From contig NZ_JACCFE010000002.1 in NCBI RefSeq assembly GCF_014256275.1, positions 5,560,001 through 5,624,000 on the forward strand: a DNA stretch of 64,000 nucleotides, given 5' to 3'. The DNA comes from Rhodococcus sp. 4CII (GTDB lineage: Bacteria; Actinomycetota; Actinomycetes; Mycobacteriales; Mycobacteriaceae). Within the stretch, counting starts at the first letter, position 1. Each line of letters starts with the position of its first letter. The notes under the pieces were generated by a model that was not told where the DNA came from, searched no databases, and worked only from the letters and a program-made list of their open reading frames with translations. Position numbers and translations under genes: made by a program. Below are positions 7,653 through 16,268 of the stretch, in pieces.

Positions 7653-8480
7653 ATGGCTATTCGTGAAACAGTCGGCGTCGACGGAACCCCCCTCGTCTAC
7701 TCGGTGACCGGTGCCCCCGACGCGCGGGCCCTGGTTCTCCTGCACGGCTGGGCGCAGTCCTCGAAATGCTGGGGTGCCGAAGTGCTCGGCGAACTCGCGG
7801 CCCGCTACCGCGTCATCGCCGTCGACCTGCGCGGACACGGCTATTCGGACGCGCCCGACTCCGGCTACGACGACTCCGCGATCTGGGCCGGAGACGTCGA
7901 CGCCGTGCTCACCGCCGAAGACGTCACGTCCGGTGCCGTGCTCCTCGGCTGGTCCTACGGCGGCCTCGTGATCTGCGACTATCTGGCGTCGCACGGCACC
8001 TCCGCCGTCGACGGCGTCGTCCTCGTCGGAGCCATCACCAGCATCGGTCGCGGCGAGGCCGGCGGAAAGGTCGGCGCGGCGATGCGGGCGGCGATCCCCG
8101 GCGCGATGTCGGAGGAACCGCGCGACGCGATCCGCGCACTCGGCGCGTTCGGCACCGCGCTCACGGGACCGCCGGAAGGCAAGGGCGCTCAGTCGCAGGC
8201 CCTGTTCGGTGCCAGCCTCGCCACCCCGCCGCGCGTGCGGGCCGCATTGTTCAACCGGTCCGCGAGCCACGACGACCTGCTGCGGTCACTCGACGTCCCG
8301 GCGCTCGTCCTCCACGGAACCGAGGACTCCGTCGTCGACGTCTCCGCAGGTAGGCACGCTGTCGAACTGATCCCGCGGGCGCGGGCGTCGTTCTGGGACG
8401 GATGCGACCACGCACCGTTCGTGGAGGATCCCGAGAGGTTCGTCAAGGAGGTCGGCGAGTTCGTCGACAACCTCGGTTAA
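7653..8480 (+). CDS. Alpha/beta hydrolase
   Basis: 275-residue alpha/beta hydrolase. The oxyanion motif is LLHGWAQSS, the nucleophile elbow GWSYGG, the acid Asp in LHGTEDSVVDV, and the catalytic His in DGCDHAPFVEDPERF near the C-terminus. Overall layout resembles non-heme haloperoxidase-type esterases. The ATG at 7653 sits six bases after a TATGGT -10-like box, so the transcript may be leaderless. The gene ends 12 bp before the first possible mshA start and may share its transcript. Substrate unknown. Confidence 0.9.
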   Translation: MAIRETVGVDGTPLVYSVTGAPDARALVLLHGWAQSSKCWGAEVLGELAARYRVIAVDLRGHGYSDAPDSGYDDSAIWAGDVDAVLTAEDVTSGAVLLGWSYGGLVICDYLASHGTSAVDGVVLVGAITSIGRGEAGGKVGAAMRAAIPGAMSEEPRDAIRALGAFGTALTGPPEGKGAQSQALFGASLATPPRVRAALFNRSASHDDLLRSLDVPALVLHGTEDSVVDVSAGRHAVELIPRARASFWDGCDHAPFVEDPERFVKEVGEFVDNLG

Positions 8481-8492
8481 AGGCGACGATCG

Positions 8493-9851
8493 GTGAGGGA
8501 GCACTATGGAGTGGTGACGCCCATGCACAATTCGCGCCCCCGCAGGGTGGCCGTCCTCTCGGTCCACACCTCACCACTGGCGCAGCCCGGTACCGGCGAT
8601 GCGGGCGGCATGAACGTCTACGTGCTGCAATCCGCCATCCAGATGGCGCGGCGTGGTGTCGAGGTGGAAATCTTTACCCGCGCCACATCGTCGGCCGATG
8701 CCCCGGTCCAGGAAGCGGCGCCGGGGGTCCTCGTCCGCAACGTCGTGGCCGGCCCGTTCGAGGGGCTGGACAAGCAGGATCTGCCCACCCAGCTGTGCGC
8801 GTTCGTAGCCGGGGTGCTCCGCGAGGAGGCCCGCCACGAGCCCGGCTACTACAACCTGGTGCACTCGCACTACTGGCTGTCGGGACAGGTCGGCTGGCTC
8901 GCCCGCGACCGGTGGGGGGTGCCGCTCGTGCACACCGCGCACACGCTCGCGGCCGTCAAGAATCTGTCGCTCGCGGAGGGCGACACCCCCGAACCCGCGG
9001 CCCGCCAGATCGGGGAGCAGCAGGTGGTGGCCGAGTCCGACCGGCTCGTGGCCAACACCACCGACGAATCCGATCAGCTGGTCCGGCACTACGGCGCCGA
9101 CCCCAACCGCATCGACGTGGTGGCGCCCGGCGCCGACCTGACGCGGTACCGGCCTGGTGACCGGGTCGCGGCCCGCGCCGGGCTCGGACTCGACCCCCGC
9201 GAGACGGTCGTGACGTTCGTCGGACGGATCCAGCCGCTCAAGGCGCCCGACGTACTGCTGCGCGCCGCAGCGGAACTGATCGCCCGAGACCCGGAGTCGA
9301 CGCTGCGGGTACTCGTGGTCGGGGGTCCGTCCGGTTCCGGTCTGGCCCGGCCGGACGCATTGATCGAACTCGCCTCGTCCCTCGGCATCGCCGCGCGGGT
9401 GACGTTCCTGCCGCCGCAGGCGCCCGATCGGCTCGCCGACGTGTACCGGGCCTCGGATCTCGTTGCCGTGCCGAGCTATTCGGAGTCGTTCGGGCTCGTC
9501 GCCATCGAGGCGCAGGCCTGCGGCACGCCGGTGATCGCCGCGAACGTCGGCGGCCTCGGTGTCGCTGTCCGGCACGGCGAGACCGGTCTGCTGGTGGACG
9601 GGCACCGCACCGAGGACTGGGCCACTGCATTGCAATCGCTGGTCTCGGATCCCGCCCGGCTCGCCGCACTCGCGGCCGAAGCCCCGCGTCACGCCGAGAA
9701 CTTCTCCTGGGAACACACCGCCGACGGACTCCTGGAGAGCTATCGGATGGCGACCGTCAACTACAACTATGGAAACGGCCTGAGCGAATTCTCCCCGCGT
9801 CGCGGACGTGGGCTGTGGAAGCTGCGACGGGCCGGGGGAGTGCGCGCATGA
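8493..9851 (+). CDS. mshA: D-inositol-3-phosphate glycosyltransferase MshA
   Basis: GT4-family retaining glycosyltransferase of about 450 residues, catalysing the first step of mycothiol synthesis: transfer of GlcNAc from UDP-GlcNAc to 1-L-myo-inositol-1-phosphate. Family marks include SPLAQPGTGDAGGMNVYV at the N-terminus, LVHSHYWLSG, HTAHTLAAVKN, and the C-terminal E-x7-E motif SESFGLVAIEAQACGTPV. The start is uncertain: GTG at 8493, 8511 or 8514 all fit, and AGGGAG at 8496-8501 would favour the later two. The stop overlaps the following ATG in ATGA, so mshA is translationally coupled to the YbjN-like gene, as in mycobacteria. Confidence 0.96.
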   Translation: MREHYGVVTPMHNSRPRRVAVLSVHTSPLAQPGTGDAGGMNVYVLQSAIQMARRGVEVEIFTRATSSADAPVQEAAPGVLVRNVVAGPFEGLDKQDLPTQLCAFVAGVLREEARHEPGYYNLVHSHYWLSGQVGWLARDRWGVPLVHTAHTLAAVKNLSLAEGDTPEPAARQIGEQQVVAESDRLVANTTDESDQLVRHYGADPNRIDVVAPGADLTRYRPGDRVAARAGLGLDPRETVVTFVGRIQPLKAPDVLLRAAAELIARDPESTLRVLVVGGPSGSGLARPDALIELASSLGIAARVTFLPPQAPDRLADVYRASDLVAVPSYSESFGLVAIEAQACGTPVIAANVGGLGVAVRHGETGLLVDGHRTEDWATALQSLVSDPARLAALAAEAPRHAENFSWEHTADGLLESYRMATVNYNYGNGLSEFSPRRGRGLWKLRRAGGVRA

Positions 9852-10339
9852 CCGACCTGGCCGAAGCGATCGAGTCCGCCCTGACCGAACGTGAGCTGGA
9901 CTTCACGAGGAAGGATTCGACGCACTTCGTCGTCGAGTTGCCCGGCGAGCGCAAACTGAAGACCACCACGCTGCTGACCGTCGGCAAGCACGGTCTGCGA
10001 GTCGAGGCCTTCGTGTGCCGCAAGCCGGACGAGAACTTCGAGGGCGTCTACAAATACCTGTTGCGGCGCAATCGCCGGTTGTACTCGGTGGCGTACACGA
10101 TCGACAAGGTCGGCGACATCTACCTGGTCGGCCAGATCGCCGAGCATGCGGTGACCGCGGACGAACTGGACCGGATCCTCGGGCAGGTCCTCGAGGCAGC
10201 CGACGGCGACTTCAACACTCTCCTCGAACTCGGATTCGCCGGGTCCATCAAGCGGGAATGGGAGTGGCGCGTCTCACGCGGAGAGTCGCTGGCGAACCTG
10301 AAACCATTCGAACACCTCATCGAGGACTCGCAGGACTGA
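9848..10339 (+). CDS. YbjN domain protein (Rv0487-like)
   Basis: 163-residue protein with a YbjN-type fold, related to type III secretion chaperones: alternating beta-strands such as THFVVELPGERKLKTTTLLTV and GLRVEAFVCRKP, then YLLRRNRRLYSVAYTIDKVGDIYLVG, and a helical C-terminus. It overlaps the mshA stop by four bases and is conserved next to mshA and gpm in mycobacteria (Rv0487). No catalytic residues can be named. A chaperone or regulatory role is typical of the family, but its target is unknown. Confidence 0.85.
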   Translation: MTDLAEAIESALTERELDFTRKDSTHFVVELPGERKLKTTTLLTVGKHGLRVEAFVCRKPDENFEGVYKYLLRRNRRLYSVAYTIDKVGDIYLVGQIAEHAVTADELDRILGQVLEAADGDFNTLLELGFAGSIKREWEWRVSRGESLANLKPFEHLIEDSQD

Positions 10340-10395
10340 AGGCTGGTGGACCGCCCGCCGGTGGGAGATTCGCGCGGGTAGAGTTGCGGCGAATC

Positions 10396-10411
10396 TGTGA
10401 CTGTGATCACA
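10396..10411. promoter_or_regulatory. Perfect CRP/GlxR-type binding site
   Basis: TGTGACTGTGATCACA matches TGTGA-N6-TCACA, the consensus for actinobacterial cAMP-responsive regulators (GlxR, mycobacterial Crp), without mismatch. It lies 75 bp upstream of the acyl-CoA ligase start, where it could activate or repress depending on the promoter. The only plausible target is the downstream ligase. Confidence 0.7.
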
Positions 10412-10486
10412 GGCCGGGTGCATGTTTCTGATGTTCACAGAAGCTTGTACCGACAACTGCTGCTGCAACACGAGGGAGAGGCCCCA

Positions 10487-12079
10487 GTGAGTTTCAAGAG
10501 CCCGTTTCCGGACGTCGAGATTCCGAACCTCAGTGTCTACGAGTTCCTCTTCGGCCGGGTCGACCCGGCGGACCTGGACCGGCCCGCGCTGATCGACGGT
10601 GCCTCCGGCGCGGTCACCACCTACCGGACCCTCACCACCCAGATCGACGCGGTGGCCGGGGCGCTGGCCGCACGCGGGCTCGCGGTCGGCGAGGTCGTCG
10701 GCCTGCATTCGCCGAACGTGCCCGCGTTCGCGTCGGTGTTCCACGGGATCCTGCGCGCCGGTGGTGTCGCCACCACCGTCAACGCCCTCTACACCGCCGA
10801 GGACATCGCCAAGCAGCTCACCGACTCGCACGCGAAGTTCCTGTTCACCGTCTCCCCGCTGCTCCCACAGGCCCGGGACGCCGCCGCGAGGGTCGGGATT
10901 CCGGCGGAGAACGTGATCGTCCTCGACGGCGCCGACGGGCACCCGTCGCTGGCCGATCTGCTGACCGCCGGTGCCCCCGCCCCGGAGGTGTCGTTCGACC
11001 CGGCGACCCAGTTGGCGGTGCTGCCGTACTCGTCCGGCACCACCGGCCGCCCGAAGGGGGTGATGCTCACCCACCGCAACCTGGTCGCCAACGTCTGCCA
11101 GATCGACCCGCGGATGGGCATCGGCGCCGACGACAAACTCCTCGCGGTGCTGCCGTTCTTCCACATCTACGGGATGACGGTGCTGCTCAACGCCGCCCTC
11201 TACAACCGGGCCGCGCTGGTGACGATGCCGAAATTCGACCTGGTCGAGTTCTTGTCCATCGTCTCCGCGCAGAAGTGCACGTACGTGTTCATCGCCCCGC
11301 CGGTCGCGGTCGCGTTGGCCAAGCATCCGCTGGTCGACGAGTACGACCTGTCGTCGGTGCATTCGATCTTCTCCGGCGCCGCCCCCCTCGATCAGGAACT
11401 GGGCAAGGCCGTCGCGAACCGGCTCGGTTGCCGGGTGCGGCAGGGTTACGGCATGTCCGAGATGAGCCCGGTCTCGCACGCGATCCCGTTCGACCGCGAC
11501 GACATCGCCCTGGACTCGGTCGGCCCGTCGGTGGCGAACATGGAATGCAAACTCGTCGACCCCGCCACCGGTGCGGAGATCGACTACCCCACCGAGGGGG
11601 TCAGTGCACCGGGGGAGTTGTGGTGCAAGGGCCCGAACATCATGGCCGGCTACCTCGGCAACGCGCAGGCGACCGCGGAAACCCTGGACGCGGACGGATA
11701 CCTGCACACCGGGGACATCGCCACCGTCGACGCCGAGGGGGTGGTGACGATCGTGGACCGGATGAAGGAACTGATCAAGTACAAGGGCTACCAGGTGCCG
11801 CCCGCCGAACTCGAGGCGCTGCTGCTGACCCATCCGCAGGTCGCCGACGCCGCCGTCATCGGTGTCCTCGACGATGAGGGTGAGGAGGTCCCGAAGGCGT
11901 TCGTCGTCAAGCAGCAGGGCGCCGAATTGGACGAAGCCGCGATCATCGCGTTCGTCGCCGAGCGGGTCTCCCCGCACAAGAAGGTCCGCAAGGTCGAGTT
12001 CATCGACCTCGTCCCGAAGTCCGCCGCGGGCAAGATCCTCCGCAAGGATCTGCGGGCGAGCGAGGCCGGCCGGAGCTGA
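10487..12079 (+). CDS. AMP-dependent acyl-CoA ligase, 4-coumarate:CoA ligase-like
   Basis: 530-residue ANL-superfamily enzyme that activates a carboxylic acid with ATP to an adenylate and then a CoA thioester. The AMP-binding motif is YSSGTTGRPKGVMLTH; further signatures are GYGMSEMSP, the hinge YLHTGDIATVDAEG with VDRMKELIKYKGYQVPPAELE, and the catalytic Lys in PKSAAGKILRKDLR. Spacing and the KGYQVPPAE motif are typical of 4-coumarate-CoA-ligase-like proteins. The GTG start has GAGGGAGAGG about six bases upstream; the upstream frame extension has no support. A perfect CRP/GlxR site 75 bp upstream suggests carbon-source control. Aromatic or medium-chain acid as substrate remains open. Confidence 0.93.
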   Translation: MSFKSPFPDVEIPNLSVYEFLFGRVDPADLDRPALIDGASGAVTTYRTLTTQIDAVAGALAARGLAVGEVVGLHSPNVPAFASVFHGILRAGGVATTVNALYTAEDIAKQLTDSHAKFLFTVSPLLPQARDAAARVGIPAENVIVLDGADGHPSLADLLTAGAPAPEVSFDPATQLAVLPYSSGTTGRPKGVMLTHRNLVANVCQIDPRMGIGADDKLLAVLPFFHIYGMTVLLNAALYNRAALVTMPKFDLVEFLSIVSAQKCTYVFIAPPVAVALAKHPLVDEYDLSSVHSIFSGAAPLDQELGKAVANRLGCRVRQGYGMSEMSPVSHAIPFDRDDIALDSVGPSVANMECKLVDPATGAEIDYPTEGVSAPGELWCKGPNIMAGYLGNAQATAETLDADGYLHTGDIATVDAEGVVTIVDRMKELIKYKGYQVPPAELEALLLTHPQVADAAVIGVLDDEGEEVPKAFVVKQQGAELDEAAIIAFVAERVSPHKKVRKVEFIDLVPKSAAGKILRKDLRASEAGRS

Positions 12080-12122
12080 CGGCAGGGGTTCACGGCGCGA
12101 GGGTTCCGGGAGGCATGCCAGG

Positions 12123-12878
12123 ATGAACGGCATGAGTACCGGAACCCTTGTGCTGCTCCGCCACGGCGAGAGTGAATGGAATGCGCTCAACTTGTTCACC
12201 GGCTGGGTGGACGTCCACCTGACCGATAAGGGCATCGCCGAGGGCAAGCGCGCCGGCGAACTGCTGCTCGAGCACAACCTGCTCCCCGACCTGCTGTACA
12301 CGTCGCTGCTGCGCCGCGCCATCAGCACCGCCAACATCGCGCTCGACACGGCTGACCGGCACTGGATTCCCGTCACCCGCGACTGGCGGCTCAACGAACG
12401 CCACTACGGCGCCCTGCAGGGACGCAACAAGGCGCAGGTCAAGGACAAGTACGGCGACGAACAGTTCATGCTGTGGCGCCGCAGCTACGACACCCCGCCG
12501 CCGCCGATCGAGGCAGGCAGCGAATACAGCCAGGACACCGATCCCCGGTACGCGAACCTCGACGAGGTGCCGCTGACGGAATGCCTGAAGGATGTCGTGG
12601 ACCGTCTGATCCCGTACTGGGAAGACACCATCTCCGCCGACCTGAAGGCCGGCAAGACCGTCCTGATCACCGCGCACGGCAACTCGCTGCGCGCCCTGGT
12701 CAAGCACCTCGACGGAATCTCCGACGAGGACATCGCCGGACTGAACATCCCGACCGGCATCCCGTTGCGATACGACCTGGACGAGAACCTGAAGCCGCTC
12801 AACCCCGGAGGCACGTACCTCGACCCCGAGGCCGCCGCCGCGGGCGCCGCCGCGGTCGCAAACCAGGGCGGGAAGTAA
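12123..12878 (+). CDS. gpmA: 2,3-bisphosphoglycerate-dependent phosphoglycerate mutase
   Basis: 251-residue histidine-phosphatase-fold enzyme of glycolysis and gluconeogenesis interconverting 3- and 2-phosphoglycerate. The phospho-accepting His is in LLRHGESEWN; ERHYGALQGRNKAQ and ITAHGNSLRALVKHLD are diagnostic for dPGM. The ATG at 12123 has GGGAGG nine bases upstream; the ATG at 12132 is too far from it. The position between the YbjN/ligase genes and senX3 matches mycobacterial gpm1. The Ala-rich tail after GTYLDPEA is a mild extension. A strong hairpin follows the stop. Confidence 0.97.
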   Translation: MNGMSTGTLVLLRHGESEWNALNLFTGWVDVHLTDKGIAEGKRAGELLLEHNLLPDLLYTSLLRRAISTANIALDTADRHWIPVTRDWRLNERHYGALQGRNKAQVKDKYGDEQFMLWRRSYDTPPPPIEAGSEYSQDTDPRYANLDEVPLTECLKDVVDRLIPYWEDTISADLKAGKTVLITAHGNSLRALVKHLDGISDEDIAGLNIPTGIPLRYDLDENLKPLNPGGTYLDPEAAAAGAAAVANQGGK

Positions 12879-12889
12879 CCCGTGCGCCC

Positions 12890-12921
12890 GGCCGGACGTC
12901 CTGTTCGCGGGACGTCCGGCC
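12890..12921 (+). terminator. Hairpin terminator after gpmA
   Basis: GGCCGGACGTCC and GGACGTCCGGCC form a perfect 12-bp stem with an 8-nt loop, starting 12 bp after the gpmA stop. There is no U-tract, as is usual for high-GC actinobacterial terminators. Confidence 0.7.
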
Positions 12922-13027
12922 AACGGCAGGTTAACTGCGGACGAAGAGTCCGGTTCCCCGGTGTGACGTGCGCGGAAATGCCCGGACCCTGCGTAACCCG
13001 CCCGCCGCGCGAACGTACGATTCAGGC

Positions 13028-14236
13028 GTGAGTGTTGTTCAAGCCGTCCTGCTCGCCATCGTGGGCGGCTTCGTCGGTTACCTCGTCGGTGGCGTCCTGA
13101 TCCCGATGCTGTCCACCCGGCAGGCGCAGCGGATGGAGGAGACTTCCGGACTGACGATGTCGCAGGTGCTCGACCTGATCGTGCTGGCGTCGGAGAGCGG
13201 CATCGCCGTCGTCGACCAGTTCCACGACGTCGTCCTGTTCAATCCTCGTGCGGAGGAACTGGGTCTGGTACGCAACCGGCTCGTCGACGACCGCGCCTGG
13301 GTGGCGGCACTCCGCGTCCTCGAAACCGGTGAACCGGCTGAGGTCGACCTCAGCACGAAGAACCCGCAACGGGGACGCGACCGGATTGCGGTGCGCGGTA
13401 CCGCCAGGCTGCTCAGCAAGGAAGACCACAACTTCGTGGTCCTGTTCGCCGACGACGACTCCGAGCAGGTGCGCATGGAGGCGACCCGCCGCGACTTCGT
13501 CGCCAACGTCAGCCATGAACTCAAGACGCCGGTCGGCGCGATGGGTCTGCTGGCGGAGGCGCTCCTCGAATCGGCGGACGACCCCGAGTCGGTGCGGCAC
13601 TTCGGTGAACGCGTGCTCAGTGAATCCGTCCGGCTCGGCAAGATGGTGACCGAACTGATCGCACTGTCGCGGCTGCAGGGCGCCGAGAAACTGCCCGACC
13701 TCGGGGCCGTCTCGGTCGACGAGGTGGTGGACGAGGCCCTGCAGCGCTGCAAGATCTCCGCGGAAGCCGCCGGCATCGCCGTCACCACCGACCACAACAG
13801 CGGCTACGAGGTGCTGGGCGACCGTGCTCTCCTCGTCACAGCGCTGTCCAACCTGGTGCAGAACGCCATCGCCTATTCGCCGAAGGGGACCCCGGTCTCG
13901 GTGAGCCGGTCGATCCGCGGTGACAACGTGGCGATCTCGGTGACCGACCGCGGCGAAGGCATCGCCAAGGCCGACCAGGAGCGGGTGTTCGAACGATTCT
14001 TCCGCGTCGACAAGGCGCGGGCGCGGGCGACCGGCGGGACGGGCCTCGGCCTCGCGATCGTCAAACACGTGGCCGCCAACCACAACGGATCCATCGACCT
14101 GTGGAGCAAGCCCGGAACAGGTTCGACGTTTACCCTGCAAATACCTGCACACATCGAAACAGTGGACACGAACGGCGGGGACGCCGACGGCGGACACGTC
14201 GGGAAGAGAGAAACCGGTATGGAGGCCAAGCGATGA
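13028..14236 (+). CDS. senX3: Sensor histidine kinase SenX3
   Basis: 402-residue membrane-bound histidine kinase. One or two N-terminal membrane segments (VVQAVLLAIVGGFVGYLVGGVLI) are followed by a PAS-like region, the H-box FVANVSHELKTPVGA with the phospho-His, the N-box NLVQNAIAYSPKG, and G-boxes DRGEGIAKAD and GTGLGLAIVKHVAANH. With RegX3 it forms the phosphate-starvation two-component system of mycobacteria and relatives. The GTG start lies six bases after a TACGAT -10-like box, suggesting a leaderless message. The stop overlaps the regX3 ATG by four bases. Gene order gpm-senX3-regX3 is conserved with Mycobacterium. Confidence 0.95.
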   Translation: MSVVQAVLLAIVGGFVGYLVGGVLIPMLSTRQAQRMEETSGLTMSQVLDLIVLASESGIAVVDQFHDVVLFNPRAEELGLVRNRLVDDRAWVAALRVLETGEPAEVDLSTKNPQRGRDRIAVRGTARLLSKEDHNFVVLFADDDSEQVRMEATRRDFVANVSHELKTPVGAMGLLAEALLESADDPESVRHFGERVLSESVRLGKMVTELIALSRLQGAEKLPDLGAVSVDEVVDEALQRCKISAEAAGIAVTTDHNSGYEVLGDRALLVTALSNLVQNAIAYSPKGTPVSVSRSIRGDNVAISVTDRGEGIAKADQERVFERFFRVDKARARATGGTGLGLAIVKHVAANHNGSIDLWSKPGTGSTFTLQIPAHIETVDTNGGDADGGHVGKRETGMEAKR

Positions 14237-14922
14237 CAAGTGTGCTGATCGTGGAAGACGAGGAATCACTGGCCGACCCGTTGGCATTCCTGCTTCGCAA
14301 GGAAGGGTTCGAGACGACGATCGTCGGCGACGGACCGTCCGCGCTCGCCGAGTTCGACCGGGCCGGTGCCGACATCGTCCTCCTCGACCTCATGCTGCCC
14401 GGCATGAGCGGAACCGACGTCTGCAAGCAACTCCGCAGCCGGTCCGGGGTCCCCGTCATCATGGTGACGGCGCGGGACAGCGAGATCGACAAGGTGGTGG
14501 GCCTCGAACTCGGCGCCGACGACTACGTCACCAAGCCGTACTCGGCGCGGGAACTCATCGCACGCATCCGCGCGGTTCTGCGCCGCGGGGTCGACAGCGA
14601 ACTCGACATCGCGCAGGATTCGGCCGTCCTCGAAGCCGGGCCAGTCCGGATGGACGTCGAGCGGCACGTGGTCCAGGTCAACGGTGAGGCGGTCACGTTG
14701 CCGCTCAAGGAGTTCGACCTCCTCGAGTACCTGCTGCGGAACTCGGGCCGGGTGCTCACCCGCGGGCAGTTGATCGACCGGGTGTGGGGCGCGGACTACG
14801 TGGGCGACACCAAGACCCTCGACGTCCACGTCAAGCGCCTGCGGTCGAAGATCGAGACCGACCCGGCCAAGCCCGAACATCTCGTCACCGTCCGCGGCCT
14901 GGGCTACAAGCTGGAGGCCTGA
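14233..14922 (+). CDS. regX3: Response regulator RegX3
   Basis: 229-residue OmpR/PhoB-family response regulator. The receiver domain has the acidic pocket VEDEE, the phospho-acceptor Asp in ADIVLLDLMLPG, the Thr in VTARDSE and the Lys in TKPYSARE. The C-terminal winged helix contains PLKEFDLLEYLLRNSGRVLTRGQLIDRVWG. Translation is coupled to senX3 through an ATGA overlap, with GGAGG eight bases upstream. It controls the phosphate regulon in mycobacteria; no PHO-type box could be assigned with confidence inside this window. A perfect 44-bp palindrome follows the stop. Confidence 0.96.
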   Translation: MTSVLIVEDEESLADPLAFLLRKEGFETTIVGDGPSALAEFDRAGADIVLLDLMLPGMSGTDVCKQLRSRSGVPVIMVTARDSEIDKVVGLELGADDYVTKPYSARELIARIRAVLRRGVDSELDIAQDSAVLEAGPVRMDVERHVVQVNGEAVTLPLKEFDLLEYLLRNSGRVLTRGQLIDRVWGADYVGDTKTLDVHVKRLRSKIETDPAKPEHLVTVRGLGYKLEA

Positions 14923-14952
14923 GGCGGCGCGGATCCGCTACAGTCGCAGACG

Positions 14953-14996
14953 AATTCGTCAGCCGCGCAGGAAATTTCCTGCGCGGCTGACGAATT
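14953..14996. terminator. Perfect 44-bp palindrome, copy 2 of the hairpin element
   Basis: Twenty-two bases on each side pair without loop or mismatch, from AATTCGTCAGCCG outward arm to the centre GAAATTTC and back. It lies between the stops of regX3 and a convergent secreted-protein gene. The outer 13 bp are identical to those of the element at 3625-3668 and the total length is the same, but the inner sequence differs while pairing is kept. Confidence 0.85.
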
Positions 14997-15008
14997 TGTG
15001 CGCGTTTG

Positions 15009-15347
15009 TCAGAACGGGTTGTACACGTAGAGACCGCGGAACGGTGCCGAGATGATCTGCGTGATGGCGTGCTCGCGACCCTGGTCGTCGAACTGCCGGC
15101 AGTAGACCGCGACGTAGTGTCCGTCGCCCTTGCACTCGATGACCCGGCCGGTCCCGTACGGGGTCAGCACGAGTGCCCGGTCCGCCTTGTAGCCGAAGGC
15201 GCCCGGGTCGAAGGGTGCGACGAAGTTGGCCGTCTTGTCGTAGAAGGTGTTCCAATCCGGGGTCGGATCGGCGGACGCCGTCGGGGCCATGGCGAGTGTC
15301 GTTGCGGCGGCGGTCAGCAGGGCACCGGTCAGAATTCGAGCGAACAT
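15009..15347 (-). CDS. Small secreted protein of unknown function
   Basis: 112 residues. The start at 15347 gives a clear Sec signal peptide, MFARILTGALLTAAATTLA followed by APTASADP with a likely cleavage after TASA. The mature part of about 85 residues has two Cys (ECKGDGHY and YCRQF) that may form a disulfide, and ends in YVYNPF. A purine-rich GGGAGAG sits just upstream of the ATG. The protein resembles small secreted proteins of rhodococci and mycobacteria, but I recognise no family and assign no function. Confidence 0.75.
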   Translation of the reverse strand: MFARILTGALLTAAATTLAMAPTASADPTPDWNTFYDKTANFVAPFDPGAFGYKADRALVLTPYGTGRVIECKGDGHYVAVYCRQFDDQGREHAITQIISAPFRGLYVYNPF

Positions 15348-15416
15348 GATCTCTCCCATCATGGCTGTGCCCGGAAGCGGGCCGTGCATGGGAAATCGAC
15401 CGGGGGGTCTGTGGCG

Positions 15417-16235
15417 TTACCGAGCAGCCTGCTTCTGAGCGGCCTCGGTGGCCGGGTGTACGGCGATCAATCCGAGCCCCGCCCGGCGCTTGCACAGCTT
15501 CGCCAACTCCGCGTACGCGGCCTTGCCGAGCAGCTCGGTCAGTTCCGGCGCATACGACTGCCAGACAGCCTTGGCGCCCACGTGGGCATCGGGGGACCCT
15601 GAGCAGTACCAGTCGAGGTCGGCGCCGCCCTCGCCCCAGCCCCGACGGTCGTACTCGCTGATGGTGGTCTTGAGGATCTGCTCGCCGTCCGGCCGTTCCA
15701 CCCATTCCTGGGTGCGGCGGATCGGGAGCTGCCAGCACACGTCGGGCTTGACCTCGAGGGGTTCGATTCCGCGCTTGAGGGCCATCGAGTGCAGCGCGCA
15801 CCCGACACCACCCTCGAAACCGGGACGATTCAGGAAGATGCAGGCCCCCTGATAGCGGCGGGTGCGCAGCGCAGGCTCGTCCTCGAGGTCGTCCTCCTCG
15901 ATGTACCCCTTCTTGCCGAGACCCTTCTCCATGAACTGCCAGTCCTCGGATGTGAGCATCTTCACTGACGCGTTCAGCTTCTCCAGATCTTCCTCGTCGG
16001 TGAGGAACGCGCCGTGGGAACAGCAGCCGTCGTCCGGGCGGTCGGCGATGATGCCCTGGCAGGCGGGGGTGCCGAACACGCAGGTCCAGTGGGAGAGCAG
16101 CCACGTCATGTCCGCGGCGATGATGTGCTCGACGTTGTCGGGGTCGGGAAACTCGACCCATTCACGAGCGAAGTCGAGGGGTACTTCAGGGCTGGGCTTC
16201 ATCTTGTGTGAACGCCCTGCTTTACGTGCTGTCAC
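15417..16235 (-). CDS. Conserved Cys-rich protein (Rv0495c-like)
   Basis: 272-residue soluble protein with nine cysteines in conserved-looking contexts: WTCVFGTPAC, DGCCSHG, YQGACIF, GVGCALH, DVCWQLP, DWYCSG and KLCKRR. The arrangement recalls proteins that bind a metal or iron-sulfur centre, but no named family motif is certain. Position between regX3 and ppx matches mycobacterial Rv0495c, a conserved protein of unknown role. The GTG at 16235 is the longest start; an ATG at 16202 is the alternative, and neither has a strong ribosome site. It is divergent from ppx across 33 bp. Confidence 0.8.
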   Translation of the reverse strand: MTARKAGRSHKMKPSPEVPLDFAREWVEFPDPDNVEHIIAADMTWLLSHWTCVFGTPACQGIIADRPDDGCCSHGAFLTDEEDLEKLNASVKMLTSEDWQFMEKGLGKKGYIEEDDLEDEPALRTRRYQGACIFLNRPGFEGGVGCALHSMALKRGIEPLEVKPDVCWQLPIRRTQEWVERPDGEQILKTTISEYDRRGWGEGGADLDWYCSGSPDAHVGAKAVWQSYAPELTELLGKAAYAELAKLCKRRAGLGLIAVHPATEAAQKQAAR

Positions 16236-16268
16236 AATGCCCGACGGTAGACCCAGTACCGTGTCAAT

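Noticed and set aside
7489..7707. 72-codon plus-strand frame with a hydrophobic stretch
   Set aside because: No ribosome site, overlaps the start of the alpha/beta hydrolase, and the peptide continues out of frame through it; treated as promoter region.
10274..12394. 706-residue minus-strand open frame
   Set aside because: Antisense of the acyl-CoA ligase, which has complete ANL motifs; the minus frame has none.
12922..13027. PHO/RegX3 box upstream of senX3
   Set aside because: GGTTAACTG-like sequence is present, but no second repeat at the expected 11-bp step could be found.
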